A stretch of 64,000 nucleotides of DNA from Rhynchopus sp. YZ270_cl-10 (GCA_964035575.1 OZ037917.1:620001-684000); one strand, 5' to 3'. Shown: positions 32,856-43,344, counted from the stretch's first letter. Notes: generated by a model from the sequence alone, not told the origin. Made by a program: numbers and translations.

Positions 32856-33231
32856 AAAAAATGTGGAGGAGGAGGAGGAGGAGGGGAGGGGGTGTTCTTA
32901 GAGATTTTGATCCTGTGATCAGGGAGAGAGGAGAAAAGGGCTACATCAAATTGCCGCAGAATATGGTGTTTTTTTTTAGGGGAAAATAGTGAGGTTGAAA
33001 AGGTTGGCGGGGGGAATATGTGTCTTTGAAAATACAAAGCCCTCTTGTGAACAGTGTGCCTAAAAGGCTGCTGGGCGTTTTGTTTTTCTGGGCAGAGGTT
33101 AAAATTAAAAAAAGATTGTGAAACCTAGATTGTGAAATTGTGGGGTTGAGTTCGACAAAAACATATTCTCGACTCTAAGTGAAAAAGACATATCGAAAGA
33201 AAGGAACGTGCAGAAGCACATACCTGGGAAG

Positions 33232-33363
33232 GTAATGGTGGCAGTATTGTGATGGGAGCCCATTGGAATACCCATAATACATCAAAATACATCACAATAC
33301 ACGTGCATTGTGATGTATTTTGCGTATTGCAATGGGCTCCCATCATAATACTGCCACCATTAC
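33232..33363. mobile_element. Foldback MITE with 6-bp target duplication
   Basis: A 132-bp near-perfect inverted repeat. The ends are GTAATGGTGGCAGTATTGTG and its complement, and the arms carry GGGAGCCCATTG and AATACATCACAATACA. It is flanked on both sides by GGGAAG (33226-33231 and 33364-33369), as expected after transposition. No coding capacity. Confidence 0.88.
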
Positions 33364-33938
33364 GGGAAGGGGGTGGGGGGGGAACTATCGAACCTCCCTG
33401 ATTGGCACTGAACTCAACACCAAAAAGAAATGGGACACCCGGAACAAACCTAAAACCAGACAAGAAAAATTATGTGAAAAAGAAAGAACAAAATCAGGGG
33501 CACTATTTGGTCTCACTCTCACCCAGCGAGAGGCAATGGTGGTATTACGCTTGTTTTGTTTACGCCAAAAAAAAAAAAAAAAAAAGAAAAAGAAAAAATG
33601 CCACCCAAGCCCCGGGTAGGCAGTTAATTAATGACGCAGTGTTTGTGATCATGTTGCCCTAATATTTTGTGCTGTGGCCACCTGAGGGGGGGGGGGGTAA
33701 AGCCGAGGCTTCTGTATTGGGTGTGGCTTGTTATCGTTTAATCCTTACAAATCCTTAGTAGTGTTCTCTCCTTTTCTTTGGTTTGCTGTAAAACAACCAA
33801 AAGGGTAGAGGTGACATTTATTAAATGGAAAAGTGAACACATTTCCAAAAGAAAACCCCTGGATGAGCTTCCACATCTGATGCTCCCCTTCGAACACGGG
33901 GCGGAAAGAGCGGGCAGGTGGCAAGATAGGTGGCAAGA

Positions 33939-36241
33939 TCACTTCCCAGCAAATGGTGACGACACAGTTTTCCGCAAAGACGGCTTCTTCGGCGGTAGCG
34001 AGCGAGAGGATGCCTCCTGCTGTAATGAAGGGGGGGAGGAGTGATGTGTTGTTTTGCTACCCCTTTTATTAGTGTTGACTTATTAGGGATCGGGGTGTGC
34101 CGCCATAGTGCGTTACCACCTTCGCTTCCCAGGGTTAGCGATCCCAGCACCTTTTACCCTCAGGGCAAGACCTTCACAGGGGGCTTCTGGAGGAAGTCTC
34201 CACGAAATGACCCCAAGATGCAGTTTTAGGTCCAGACCCACAACCACTTCACACTTTTGTTTTTTTTTTGATAAATTGTTGGAGTGTACTTGCCTCGGTT
34301 GTGTTGCCACAGTTTTTTTCTGAAGATTTGGTTGTAAATATTTTATACCTTCTTGACTGGCGGCTTCTCCTTCACACCGGGGTCACTCCTCCGGCGGTCA
34401 AGCGATGCTACTAATGCCTTCATTCTTCTTTCATCCGTTTCTCTCTGCACATCAACGAGATACGCCTGCTTCGCCTTTGAACCTAGGCGGAACCACCATT
34501 CCCCTGAGGGTCCGTTTGCTGCCCCTGGGTCGCCGCCCCCTCTGCCGATTCCTGGCCGTTTTCTTCTTTTCTTTTTTGGCCCGCTTGTTGCGATTTTTAT
34601 GGGTGCGGTTTGCTGGGGCTGCCCCTGACTGACCCCTGCACCTGATGCCGGCTCTTTCTTCTCCTTCGACCGCGGCCCCAAGCTCCGCCGCAACGAATCG
34701 CCACCTTCGGAAAACAGATTAGAGTTGTACCCTCCTGCCGTCCACTTCGATCGTTTCCTCCACTCAGGACCAAATGTATCGTCGCTACTACTCGAGCATG
34801 TGTCAGACTCATTGTCAGAAGTGTATTGATGAGCAGCAACAAGAGTGTTGCTATGGTCAGATGCTTCGGTGCGAGGGATGAGGATGTATGGGTGGCGGGA
34901 GATGACGTTCATGACCATTTCCTTTTGTGAGACGTCGGAGAGAATGTGAGACCGTGCGCAGCAGCCGGACTGCCGGACCGTTCCTCCTTCAAACCGTTGT
35001 ACCTCTACAGAACAACAAGGGAAGATTCCGACAGAGCTGCCCGCTTCAAATCGGGGAAGGCTTTCGTGGTAGCAGCAGTGCCCGATTTCGGCGATAACAA
35101 AATGTCGTCCACAGACTTTGCAGACGTCGTCGTTGATGATGGCCCAGAGACGCCAGAAGATCTCCTTCCATGACAGACGCTGTGTGCGAAGGTTCACCAC
35201 ATAAAGCGAAATATCCCAATTCACATCCACAATGTGTTCAGACAGGGATTCGCCGTGGAAGGTAACCTTCGGGGACGATTTCTCACATATCGACCACTTC
35301 CTTTGTGCTTCGGTAAACAGCATGCCACACAGCGAACACCGGTATAATACATTCGTCTTCGCGCTTCCACTCCCTTCTACGAGAAGTTCCTGCAATTTGT
35401 ACAAAAAAAGCGAGCCAATCATTTTGTCCTTTCGGTCCCTTATCCGGTCCAGCTCATCTAGGGTGAAAAGGGTTGAAATCTTTGCAACAAGCTTTCGGTT
35501 GATGCAGTCGAGGTCGATAGGGAGTTTGATGATTTCTTGAATATGCTTGACTATGTACTGCAAGCTCTCTTCAACCAATCCGGACATCTGCAGAAAATCT
35601 GATGAAATGAGAATCGAAACTGCGACCGTCGGGTCCGGCAGGGGGCGGTTTTCAGGCTCATTGTGAACATACTCCATCAGCCATTTAAAGATCGAGACAT
35701 CACAATGCACGGATATATCCAGGTCATCTATACTATGCTCATGTGATAGGTAAGACTTGAAGTACTTCATCTCATTCAGCAGGGTTTCCCTACGACAAAT
35801 GAAGTTTCGGGTTAAATTGTTCACCTCATCGTGGACGTGGATGCTCACCCTTTCGCTTGAAGTGCTCTTCGCTAGGGTACAGTTTCCGTATGTCCAGGTG
35901 TCCAAGAAATGAGGGGAAGTGGCAGGTGGTGCTGGAGGTGCTTGGGTAACCGGAGGATGGGCAGTATCTGCCGTAGGGTTGGCTGTAGCTGATTTGAGGG
36001 TTGGGGCGGAAGAAGAGCGGGATTTTTGTTGAAAGGTGGGTTTGGTGACGGTGGTGTGAGGCTGCTGCAGCGTTTTGTTGCGGTTTACCTTCTCGAGACC
36101 GTGGGCGCTTACAAACAGAACCTCATTTTTGCCCCGCACCGTTGCCGGAGCAAGCTTCTCCCCATGCGAACCTAGCCGCCCCCTCCCCTGTGGTTGGTGC
36201 GCCTGCGCACGCTTCGCTTGCAAAGCACCTCTCTCGCTCAT
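33939..36241 (-). CDS. SANBR (KIAA1841)-like BTB protein (two exons)
   Basis: Residues about 130-480 match the animal SANBR/KIAA1841 family. A BTB region has VHDEVNNLTRNFIC, LLNEMKYFKSYLS and DISVHCDVSIFKWLMEYV. It is followed by ISILISSDFLQMSGLVEE, LYRCSLCGMLF, SWKEIFWRLWAIIN and GIFPCCSVEVQRF, with paired cysteines (CSLC, CKVC). The animal N-terminal SANT/Myb domain is not seen; instead there is a basic, proline-rich N-terminus. Exon 1 is 34349-36241. I infer exon 2 at 33939-34019, after a donor GTATAAAA and an acceptor TTCATTACAG; it adds 26 basic residues (QEASSRSLPPKK and so on) and makes 657 in all. The intron of about 329 nt holds an R5 repeat. The animal protein regulates class-switch recombination by homodimerisation; the role here is unknown. 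Alternative: the gene stops at 34343 without exon 2. Confidence 0.85.
34020..34348 (-). other. Last intron of the SANBR-like gene, carrying R5 and a transposon-derived fragment
   Basis: Bounded by donor GTATAAAA and acceptor CTTCATTACAG. It contains R5 (34268-34318). It also holds a stretch (34127-34220) resembling the block repeated at about 58010-58085 and 60475-60545 (CCCAGCACCTTTNACCC and following bases). Confidence 0.6.
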
Positions 36242-36909
36242 CGTTAGAGAAGAGAGAAAACAAAAAAAGGGGTTACGTTAAGGTCACGACATCAGAGGTT
36301 AGAGGGGTTTTTTTATAGAAATTTATTGAAAAACAAAAAAGGCACTCCGTATCCAAAACAGGGGGGATGTCTGGGGGCAAAAAAAAAAAAACAGGTTTTC
36401 TGTATTGGGGGTGAGGGTGAGGGGGGGGGAAATCAGTGTTCGGGGGGGGGGGGTTATCTCTAGCAAGGTATATCCAGTGCGTTGGTCTGTGTTGTGTTTG
36501 CGTGGTTTGTTGGGGATTTGAATGAAGTCGTGGGTGCTCTGGTAGATGCTCGGGCGAAAGGGAGGGGAAAAGGGAGGTATAATGGGGGTCGGTGGCGTTT
36601 TGAATTTGCTTCTATTTCCAGACAAGAAAAGAAAAAGAGAGAAAAAAAAAATCTCGAAAGATGCATGTGCCTCGTACACACATCAAAGGAATGAAGGAAA
36701 CAGGGTTAAAAAAGCAAACCCAAAGAAGAAAAATGAAAATGTCTCAAGACATAGGTACTAAAATAAATATATAAAAAAACGAGAGACGAAGGAAACACAC
36801 AGCGAACCTAAAAGAAAAAAAAAAAAAGCAACCACAAAATACGTATCATAAATGTATGTAAAGGTAATTGAATGTCAAGTAACACGCCACGTTTGTGTTT
36901 TTTTCCCTC

Positions 36910-36942
<33 letters not shown>

Positions 36943-38377
36943 AATTTTTTTGAGTTTGTTTTCTTTGGAGAAAACCCGCGAACCCCGTAGTACTTGGAGC
37001 GATCTATAAAAAATCGCTAAGTACCCCGGGATGCAGGGGATACCTGGGAAACACGGGATTTTTGGGGACCCTCCTTTTTACTTTTTTTTTTTCTTTACAA
37101 AGAACGGTGGAACAGGGGGATGCACTGTCCCTTTGGGGTAATTTTATTGTTTGCGTTTTTAATATTTTTTGTGCTTTTTATTTTGTGCTTTTTTTTTTTT
37201 ACAGTTTTTTTTTTTTGAATTGACAAATCGCCTGAGAGAGACGCTTACTTTTTTTGTTTGTACCAGAGTATATTGTACCCTGGCTGTGTGTGATTTTCCT
37301 CCCCTTTCCGGTTCAAAGCTACTAAAAGCTACTAAATATAACCGTAAAACTACGTGTCGTTTAATGAGTTCATGCAAAAGGGTAGGGACGTGAGTGGTCC
37401 GTACCGTAAGAGAACGAGAAGGGAAACGATGAGACACCGCTTGTAAAGATGACTCTAAGCCTCTCCGTGCTTAGTCACCAACTAACAGGGTAGAAAATCC
37501 TATAACGGATAAGAGAATGAATATACCTCACTGTGGTATAAGCATATCAAAAAAAAAAAAAGGCCGTTTTCTTTAAAATGGGGATTCGTGGGATATGGCA
37601 TCCACTCCCACATGAGAACAACGGTCACACACATATCGACATATTTTTTTTAATTCGCAGAAATTCCAAAAAAAAAGATGTGTGTATTGAAAACACAGAG
37701 CGAAAGAGAAGAGGAGAGAGAGAAAAAGTCTTTTTTTTTTTCCTTCAATGAAACACTGTAACAGAAACCTGGTATTTCACACAAAAAAAAAAGGGGGGGG
37801 AGAAATAACCGGGGGGGGACGGAAGAACCCGGTTATAGTATTTCGCTACTCCATACGAAGTAGCGTGGCTCTGGGCGTGTACAAAAAAAAAAACGTACCG
37901 CTCAGAATTCTGAGATCATTTCTGAGAAAAAAAAAAAGGATTGGGGAAAAAATACTTGAAAGATGGATTCGTGCCCTCTCATTTTCATGGGCAGCTTTTT
38001 ACACAAAAGAAAATATCGTTAACAGGTGGCAGTGGCGGGTGTCTTGCTTTTTACCTTAGCAGGTGGGTATCTTCAAAATCGCTCATTACTTTCCTGCATT
38101 GGACATGTCCTGTGTTGATGGTTGGTGGGAGCAAGGCAATGTTGTGACACTACTTGGCATACCTGCAAGCACTGCAGCACCTGTGGTGCTGGCTCCTCCC
38201 GTTTATTCCCGCCTGAACAGCTGAATGTGGAAACCTTGGTTTGCTTCCTGTGATGTTGTTTGGTTGTAAAAAAAAACCTCACCAATCTGCCATAAAAAAC
38301 TGCATAAAAAACTGAAAAAATGAACTCCGCTCAAAAAAAACGAAGGGTAGGTACATTTCACACCCCAAGCGTTAGAC
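36242..38377. other. Gene-poor spacer
   Basis: Holds long A and T runs (for example 36911-36942), R4 (37443-37480), a diverged R7 (about 37215) and a hairpin GTACTTGGAGCGAT ... ATCGCTAAGTAC (36989-37024). A less A/T-rich patch at 38070-38240 has a donor-like GCAG|GTATGCC on the minus strand and could hide a short exon or RNA, but I cannot build a gene from it. Confidence 0.6.
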
Positions 38378-39041
38378 CTAGATGACAAAGGGGATGACAT
38401 ACGACCAGTTGACCCATTGGGAGTTCATCCACTCACGCGTCTCAAGGTAGTCGAATGCACCCCGGCCACTTGAAGGCGAGGAGGGCGAGGCAGGCGATGC
38501 AGGGGAGAGTGGCGACAGGGGCGAGTCTGGGGACTTCACGCTGTGTGGTGTGGTGTGCGTTTGACAACGAATTTAGAGTGGGCAACGCCTGAACGATGAG
38601 TATAACCCACTATGGTGTTATCTTTGGTAACCAATAGGGGTAATTCTTGCAGAATATGGTCCCAAATGATGTGTGTATTATTATGTTTGATAACAGATTT
38701 AGAGTGGGCAACGCCTGAACGATGAGTCTAACCCACTATGGTGTGGTGTGGTATTGATGTCTAGTGAGGCTAATTCTTACGCAGAATACGGCCTTTGTGG
38801 TAGTGTGGGGGGATGTCATGCAGCCAACCATAATAGTTAGTACCGAAAGACGGAACTGATCAGTAAAAGGAGAAAAAAAAAAAAGGATTGGTACCCCCTC
38901 CTCTATCATTCTGGTATCTAATCATAGAGGAGTTGTTGTTGTTGTTGTTGTTGTTTCATACCTTCTCTGCCCACCGTTCTTCCCTCTTGCCGATTTGTGC
39001 CTCCCACCACTTGTTCGGTTCCCTCCCCTGTTCCCGGACAT
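38378..39041 (-). CDS. Small basic protein of unknown function (two exons)
   Basis: Exon 1 is 38962-39041 and exon 2 is 38378-38540, giving 80 residues. The intron begins GTATG and ends CACCACACAG. The ATG lies 9 nt after an AAACACAG acceptor. The N-terminal half is Gly/Arg/Lys/Ser-rich (MSGNRGGNRTSGG), then comes a Ser/Pro repeat (SPLSPLSPASPASPSSPSS), then a conserved-looking tail FDYLETREWMNSQWVNWSY that ends hydrophobic. G+C is much higher in both exons than in the intron. No family recognised. A competing frame for exon 1 reads REPNKWWEAQIGK; with it the gene would extend further 5'. Confidence 0.55.
38541..38961 (-). repeat. Tandem duplication of about 130 bp inside an intron
   Basis: The block TTAGAGTGGGCAACGCCTGA ... 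ACCCACTATGGTGT occurs at about 38567-38616 and again at 38697-38743, with related sequence (TAATTCTTRCAGAATA) after each. The whole lies in the 421-nt intron of the 80-residue gene. Confidence 0.8.
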
Positions 39042-39754
39042 AGCGCTGGGCTGTGTTTGGGTGCCTCCGTGAACGCTCTGCTGTGTCCTATGCTACCGTG
39101 CAATGCGTTCTATTGTAGAAAAAACAAACAAAAAATAATAAACTGTGGAACTGTGGCGGGAACGGAAGATACGACCCAGGTGTGGGGGGAAAAGGTATTG
39201 CAATTTAAAAGAAAAGGCGTTCGCTTGGAGAAAGGGGGTATATAGTGTACACGGGTTTTTTTTTTCTCTAAAAAAAAATCCTGGAAAATGAGAAGTGACG
39301 TTATGTTGGTGTCGGTTAGTGGGGGGGGCGGGGCCTGACAATGGGGTAGGGTAGGGGGGGAATCTTTTATTTCCAACATTGCTACCTACAAAATAAGAGT
39401 TACATAACACCATGTGCACAACAACGATGAGGTGTTGTGCAGTGTGGGCATGAGAACACAGACACTCGGAGCGGCGGCAAAAACATGGAGTGGAAAAAAC
39501 AAAGAGCACAAAAAGGTTAAAGAAAAACTAGAAAGAGGAAAGTGACCACACAGGATCACACACTATAAATAAAACAGGCACTCTGGTGTTTGTTTATACA
39601 ACACTGCAACCATAACTCGGTTGGGAAAATGCAAATGGAAAAGAAGAAGAAAAAGGTTGTGTTGTGACAAGAAAAGAAGAAAAGAGGATCAGAGAATACC
39701 AACAGACGTAGTTTTCCCATCTCGTTGTCTCTCCTTTCCAGGTCTCTGTTATGC

Positions 39755-40741
39755 TCAGACAATCGAGGTCACAGGGGACTCGTTCAGGCCGCACTCGTTC
39801 GAGCCGTAGGACACACGGATGTATCCAGACTCTCCCCAGGTCGGTCCCCAGGAGTTCTTGATGATCCAGTAGTCAGCGCCGTATCCGACAATGAGCACTC
39901 CGTGGTCAAGCTGGCATCCGAAGATTCCACAGCAGGTGGTCAGCACTCCTCCGGAGTACGACTGCCACTTCTGGGCGTCAACAGCGATGGAGAGGGGTCC
40001 TCCGGTGGAGACGAAGGTCTTCATCTGTGCCTCGGTGTGGGTGATGTCCTTGTACGACGAGATGGTGGCTCCGACGGGCTTGCCGGTCACGGACTCGCAC
40101 TCGTGGCGGATTCCGGTGCCCGACTTGTAGGGGTACGAGTCCTCAGTCACGATGTCTCCGTTGTGGTTCGAGATCAGCCACTTGAGGGCGTTGTCCATCA
40201 GTCCTCCGTTGCAGCCCTGGTCGACCTTGTCGCACGACACAAGCTCCTGCTCGGACACCGAGGTCAGGGTCTTGCCGGACAGCTGCCACTGTCCCTCAAT
40301 TCCTCCAGTGGTGGAGAATGCCCAGCACGATCCGCACTGTGCCTGGTTCTTCACGTGGGTCACGGCACCAGCGGATCTCCAGTCCTTGGCGTCGGCGGCG
40401 ACAGCCACCTGCTCCTCAGTGAACATGGCAGGGGGCGACTGCTTCTTCTCCACCTTCATGTTGTGGTACGACTTGAACTCAGCAGCAGACATGTCGGAGA
40501 ACACGTTCATGCCGAACTGGGCTCCCTTGGTCTGCTCCTTCTCGAAACGCGACGCCTTCAGCATGTTGGCGGTGAAGATCCCGTAGCGGCGCTGCTCCTC
40601 CGCGATGCTCGAGTACTGCTTCCCGTGGTCGGCCTTGAAGGTGTTCCACAGCAGCTGCGAGTTCGCACGCACGTACTGCTCAGAGTAGCCGTGGGCCTGG
40701 CTCGCCAGGAGGGCACACACAACAAGGGAAAGGGTACGCAT
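39755..40741 (-). CDS. Cathepsin L-like cysteine protease (papain family C1A)
   Basis: A secreted or lysosomal protease of 328 residues. A signal peptide (MRTLSLVVCALLASQAHG) is followed by an inhibitory propeptide with a YGIFxxN-type helix and FGMNVFSDMS. The mature enzyme starts near DWRSAGAVTHVKN. The catalytic residues are visible: Q and C in QAQCGSCWAF, H in LDHGVLIVGY, and N in WIIKNSWG. LVSCDKVDQGCNGGLM, VTEDSYPYKSG and VGATIS closely recall cruzipain-type enzymes of kinetoplastids; the long C-terminal extension of those enzymes is absent. The start was set at ATG 40741 because the signal peptide begins there and a CACCCAACAG acceptor lies 15 nt upstream. The gene uses almost only G/C-ending codons, unlike its neighbours, which suggests very high expression. 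Confidence 0.96.
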   Translation of the reverse strand: MRTLSLVVCALLASQAHGYSEQYVRANSQLLWNTFKADHGKQYSSIAEEQRRYGIFTANMLKASRFEKEQTKGAQFGMNVFSDMSAAEFKSYHNMKVEKKQSPPAMFTEEQVAVAADAKDWRSAGAVTHVKNQAQCGSCWAFSTTGGIEGQWQLSGKTLTSVSEQELVSCDKVDQGCNGGLMDNALKWLISNHNGDIVTEDSYPYKSGTGIRHECESVTGKPVGATISSYKDITHTEAQMKTFVSTGGPLSIAVDAQKWQSYSGGVLTTCCGIFGCQLDHGVLIVGYGADYWIIKNSWGPTWGESGYIRVSYGSNECGLNESPVTSIV

Positions 40742-41084
40742 TTTAGTAGGTATTGCTGTTGGGTGGTTGTGGTTGCGATGACGAGGTTGTGAGAGAGAGG
40801 AAAGGTGGACACGCAAAAAAACAACACCATAACTGTTCTTTCTTTATAAAGTTAGTGAAAGGGGTTCAAAAGTTGATGTGTGTGAAAAATCATATTACGG
40901 GGACCCCGCTTGTTGCTGGATATGTTTTAAACAACACTGCTCTTTGTGTTGCATTCGACAATCGCCTAAGAACTCCGCTAGCGGGAGTTAGGGAACCAAG
41001 TAGACACAACAAGACGGGTAGAAACTACGTCAACAAAAACTACAACGATTAAACCCTATGCGCATATGACGTAAAAAAAGAAAC

Positions 41085-41640
41085 CAGGGGTTAAGTTAGG
41101 GCGGGTTTCTGGGTTTTCAAAACCCGGTTTCCGGGTTTTCGGGTTTTTCAAAAAAAAAAAAAAAAAAATGGAATCTGAAAAAAAAAAAAAAAATCCAAAT
41201 TTTTGGGTGGTGTAGGCTGGGAAGGTAGGGTAGGGGTGGGGGCGGAGCCCCCTCCCACCCCACCCTCTAAGAAAGAATATCCTCCCGACCCAAACAAACC
41301 CCCCGTCAGAACTGGGAATTATTCATATGAAGAGGCAGGACGCGGGAACTGAGGTCGGGGGTACACCAGTCCTGTTCTTCAAATTTATGCTTCAAAATTG
41401 TTAGGACAAATCCAAAAATCCCCAGGCCCCCCCCCACTTTTTGGTGGGATTTTTGAACTTTGCCCAAAAATTGCGAAAAAAAATTTTTGCTCGCTACGCT
41501 CGCGGAGGTGCACCTTAAAAAATTTCCCGCTCGCTGCGCTCGCGGAGGGAATGGGTTATTTTTCGCAAAATCCAGAAAAACCGAAAAAAACCCAGAAAAC
41601 CCGACTCAGCGAGAAGAAAAAAAAGCTAACTTAACCCCTG
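41085..41640. mobile_element. hAT-like non-autonomous transposon, 8-bp target duplication
   Basis: A 556-bp element whose ends are perfect 15-bp inverted repeats, CAGGGGTTAAGTTAG. It is flanked by the direct repeat AAAGAAAC (41077-41084 and 41641-41648). The 8-bp duplication and CAGGG terminus are typical of hAT elements. The inside has two copies of a CGCTCGCNNCGCTCGCGGAGG motif but no transposase frame. Confidence 0.92.
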
Positions 41641-41694
41641 AAAGAAACTGAGACTTAAAAAAAACAAATGAGAGGCGGAAAAGGGCTTCACAGA

Positions 41695-41858
41695 CACACA
41701 ATAAAGAAAAGCTTATAGATGAGCCTAAGCCTCTCGTGCTTAACCACCTTCCACCAATAAAAAAGAAGTTGAAGATGCAAAACGCCGCACCGTACACCAG
41801 CGGACGCAGGGCATTGGGTTCTCCACAGGTTATCGAAATTTCGAGAGAGCACTTCATC
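41695..41858 (+). repeat. R4 then full R3
   Basis: R4 (CCTAAGCCTCTCGTGCTTAACC) followed by a full R3: GATGCAAAACGCCGCACC, CAGCGGACGCAGG, TTCTCC, GGTTATCGAAATTTCG, GAGAGAGCACTTCATC. Other R3 copies are at 49983-50060, 51573-51681 and 63908-63994. Confidence 0.85.
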
Positions 41859-42128
41859 ACAATAAACAAATCTTTTGGGGAAAAGAAACCTGATAATCAA
41901 AAAGGCTCAGGTTGTTGGCTTGCCAGAGATGTTTTGACTGTTACGAGTCGCAGTTCAATCATGCTGCTTTTGTGTACCACCTCAGGAACAAACGCCGTAG
42001 TTGTGATAAGGGATGAGGGTATTGGGTAGGGGCAAGGAAAGAAGGGTGCAGTGTGCCTGCAGGTTCGGCCGCACACACACACCACTGACGTTTTTCAGTG
42101 TTATTCCATTCGACGGTGTAAAGAAAAG

Positions 42129-42450
42129 TTTATAAGATGAACCTCCGACTCTCGCGCTTAGGCACCTTGATCACATTCATTATCGCACAGCATCAAATGT
42201 AGTTATTAATGCAGGCACCTCCGACTGACCCACATACGATGTCGGCCGAAAGTATGTACCGTGCACCCAAAAAAGATAAGAAAAAAAGATTGTCAGAAAC
42301 ACCCAATACTCGCGTTGAGTCATCTTAGGACATATGGGGGGAAAAAATAGTCGCCCACCCTAAGTGTTATGTACTGCGCAAAATTCGGACCCGCAGAAGA
42401 AAAAAGAGTTAATTTGCAATACAAAGCCCTCTCGTGACAGTGTACTCTAA
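42129..42450 (+). repeat. R4, R2b and short R1 in series
   Basis: R4 at 42129-42168, R2b at 42196-42246 (TTATTAATGCAGGCACCTCC, GACTGACCCACATACGATG) and a short R1 at 42405-42450. All are in the common orientation. Confidence 0.8.
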
Positions 42451-42810
42451 AAAAAAAGTGCTTTTTTTTTGATAAGAAAAACGGTCAAGTCACCACGCTA
42501 GTGTGCACTACAACACCGCCATCATGTTAGGTTATGCACGCCTCAGCCTCCATCCCCCCACAACGGTTTTACTAGAAAAACCCACAAACCATTTTCACAG
42601 GGTACAGATGTGGAGAGATAATGGGAATGCCAAAAAAAGAGCACAGTACCACAGTTAACGCTCATCCCAACACATGCTTCCCTGCAGAGGGCAACCATGC
42701 ACCCCACCCCATGCCACTCGCCACCGCTGTGATGAAGCGACATGCTGTGGTTTAATTAACCAGTTGGATTCCCTCTTGTTCACAGTTCCAAGTTGGTACT
42801 TCATGACTGC

Positions 42811-43344
42811 CTACGGATGCAGAGGAGGGGTATGTAGAACCTGTTGTAGTGATGCGGAAACTGAGAAGCTTACTACTGCCGCACACATTCCTGTCATGAC
42901 CATGCCAAACCCTGACATGGCAAGGGACTGCTTTGCGAGGATTCCTGTCACCATGCCGAGGAGGAAGAGCGAAGATAGTGTCGCCACAACAAGAAGAAGG
43001 AGGTGCGTCTCTGTGGTCAAAACACCACTAGGTACGAGGCATGTGATCAGCGGGATGGCGCCGAACCAGATGAAGGATGCAGACATAACGCACCCAGACC
43101 GCAGCGCTTGGGCCGCAGAGGCAGCGTCGACGGACCCCCCCAGGTAGTTCCCCAAACCCATGCTGAAGCCCTGTGAGATCAGCCCCGCCACACCAATCAC
43201 CAGGAGGCTCCTACTGTTCACTGCTGAGTCCCCAGCGCCTATCCCAGACCACACCAAAGCAAGACTGGTACAGACGCCGTCAAGCCCGCCGAAGACTAGG
43301 CTCTTCGCTTCTCCAGAGAGGACGTCAAGGATTGCATGTTTCAT
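42811..43344 (-). CDS. VIT1/CCC1-like metal transporter
   Basis: A 177-residue membrane protein of the vacuolar iron transporter family, which moves Fe2+ or Mn2+ into vacuoles or acidocalcisome-like stores. It shows the family start LVFGGLDGVCTSLALV, then GLISQGFSMGLGNYLGG, and paired helices near residues 80-105, 112-135 and 140-170. It is shorter than plant VIT1 (about 250 residues) because the cytoplasmic metal-binding insertion between helices 2 and 3 is almost absent, as in some nodulin-21-type members. The start ATG lies 10 nt after TTTCCCCCTAG. The charged metal-binding residues of VIT1 are mostly missing, so the substrate is uncertain. Confidence 0.8.
   Translation of the reverse strand: MKHAILDVLSGEAKSLVFGGLDGVCTSLALVWSGIGAGDSAVNSRSLLVIGVAGLISQGFSMGLGNYLGGSVDAASAAQALRSGCVMSASFIWFGAIPLITCLVPSGVLTTETHLLLLVVATLSSLFLLGMVTGILAKQSLAMSGFGMVMTGMCAAVVSFSVSASLQQVLHTPPLHP

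Noticed and set aside
33745-33942. Separate small protein in the last-exon region of the SANBR-like gene
   Set aside because: That frame opens at a GTG, and the splice-joined frame gives a better explanation of the same bases.
38060-38300. Further exon or small gene on the minus strand
   Set aside because: A donor-like GTATGCC is present but no consistent start, frame and acceptor could be put together.
39725-40792. 355-residue plus-strand frame opposite the cathepsin gene
   Set aside because: Antisense shadow of an extremely codon-biased gene; Leu/Val/Ser/Gly-rich with no domain.
42543-42743. 66-residue minus frame downstream of the VIT1-like gene
   Set aside because: No acceptor or donor joins it sensibly and no domain is seen; probably 3' UTR.
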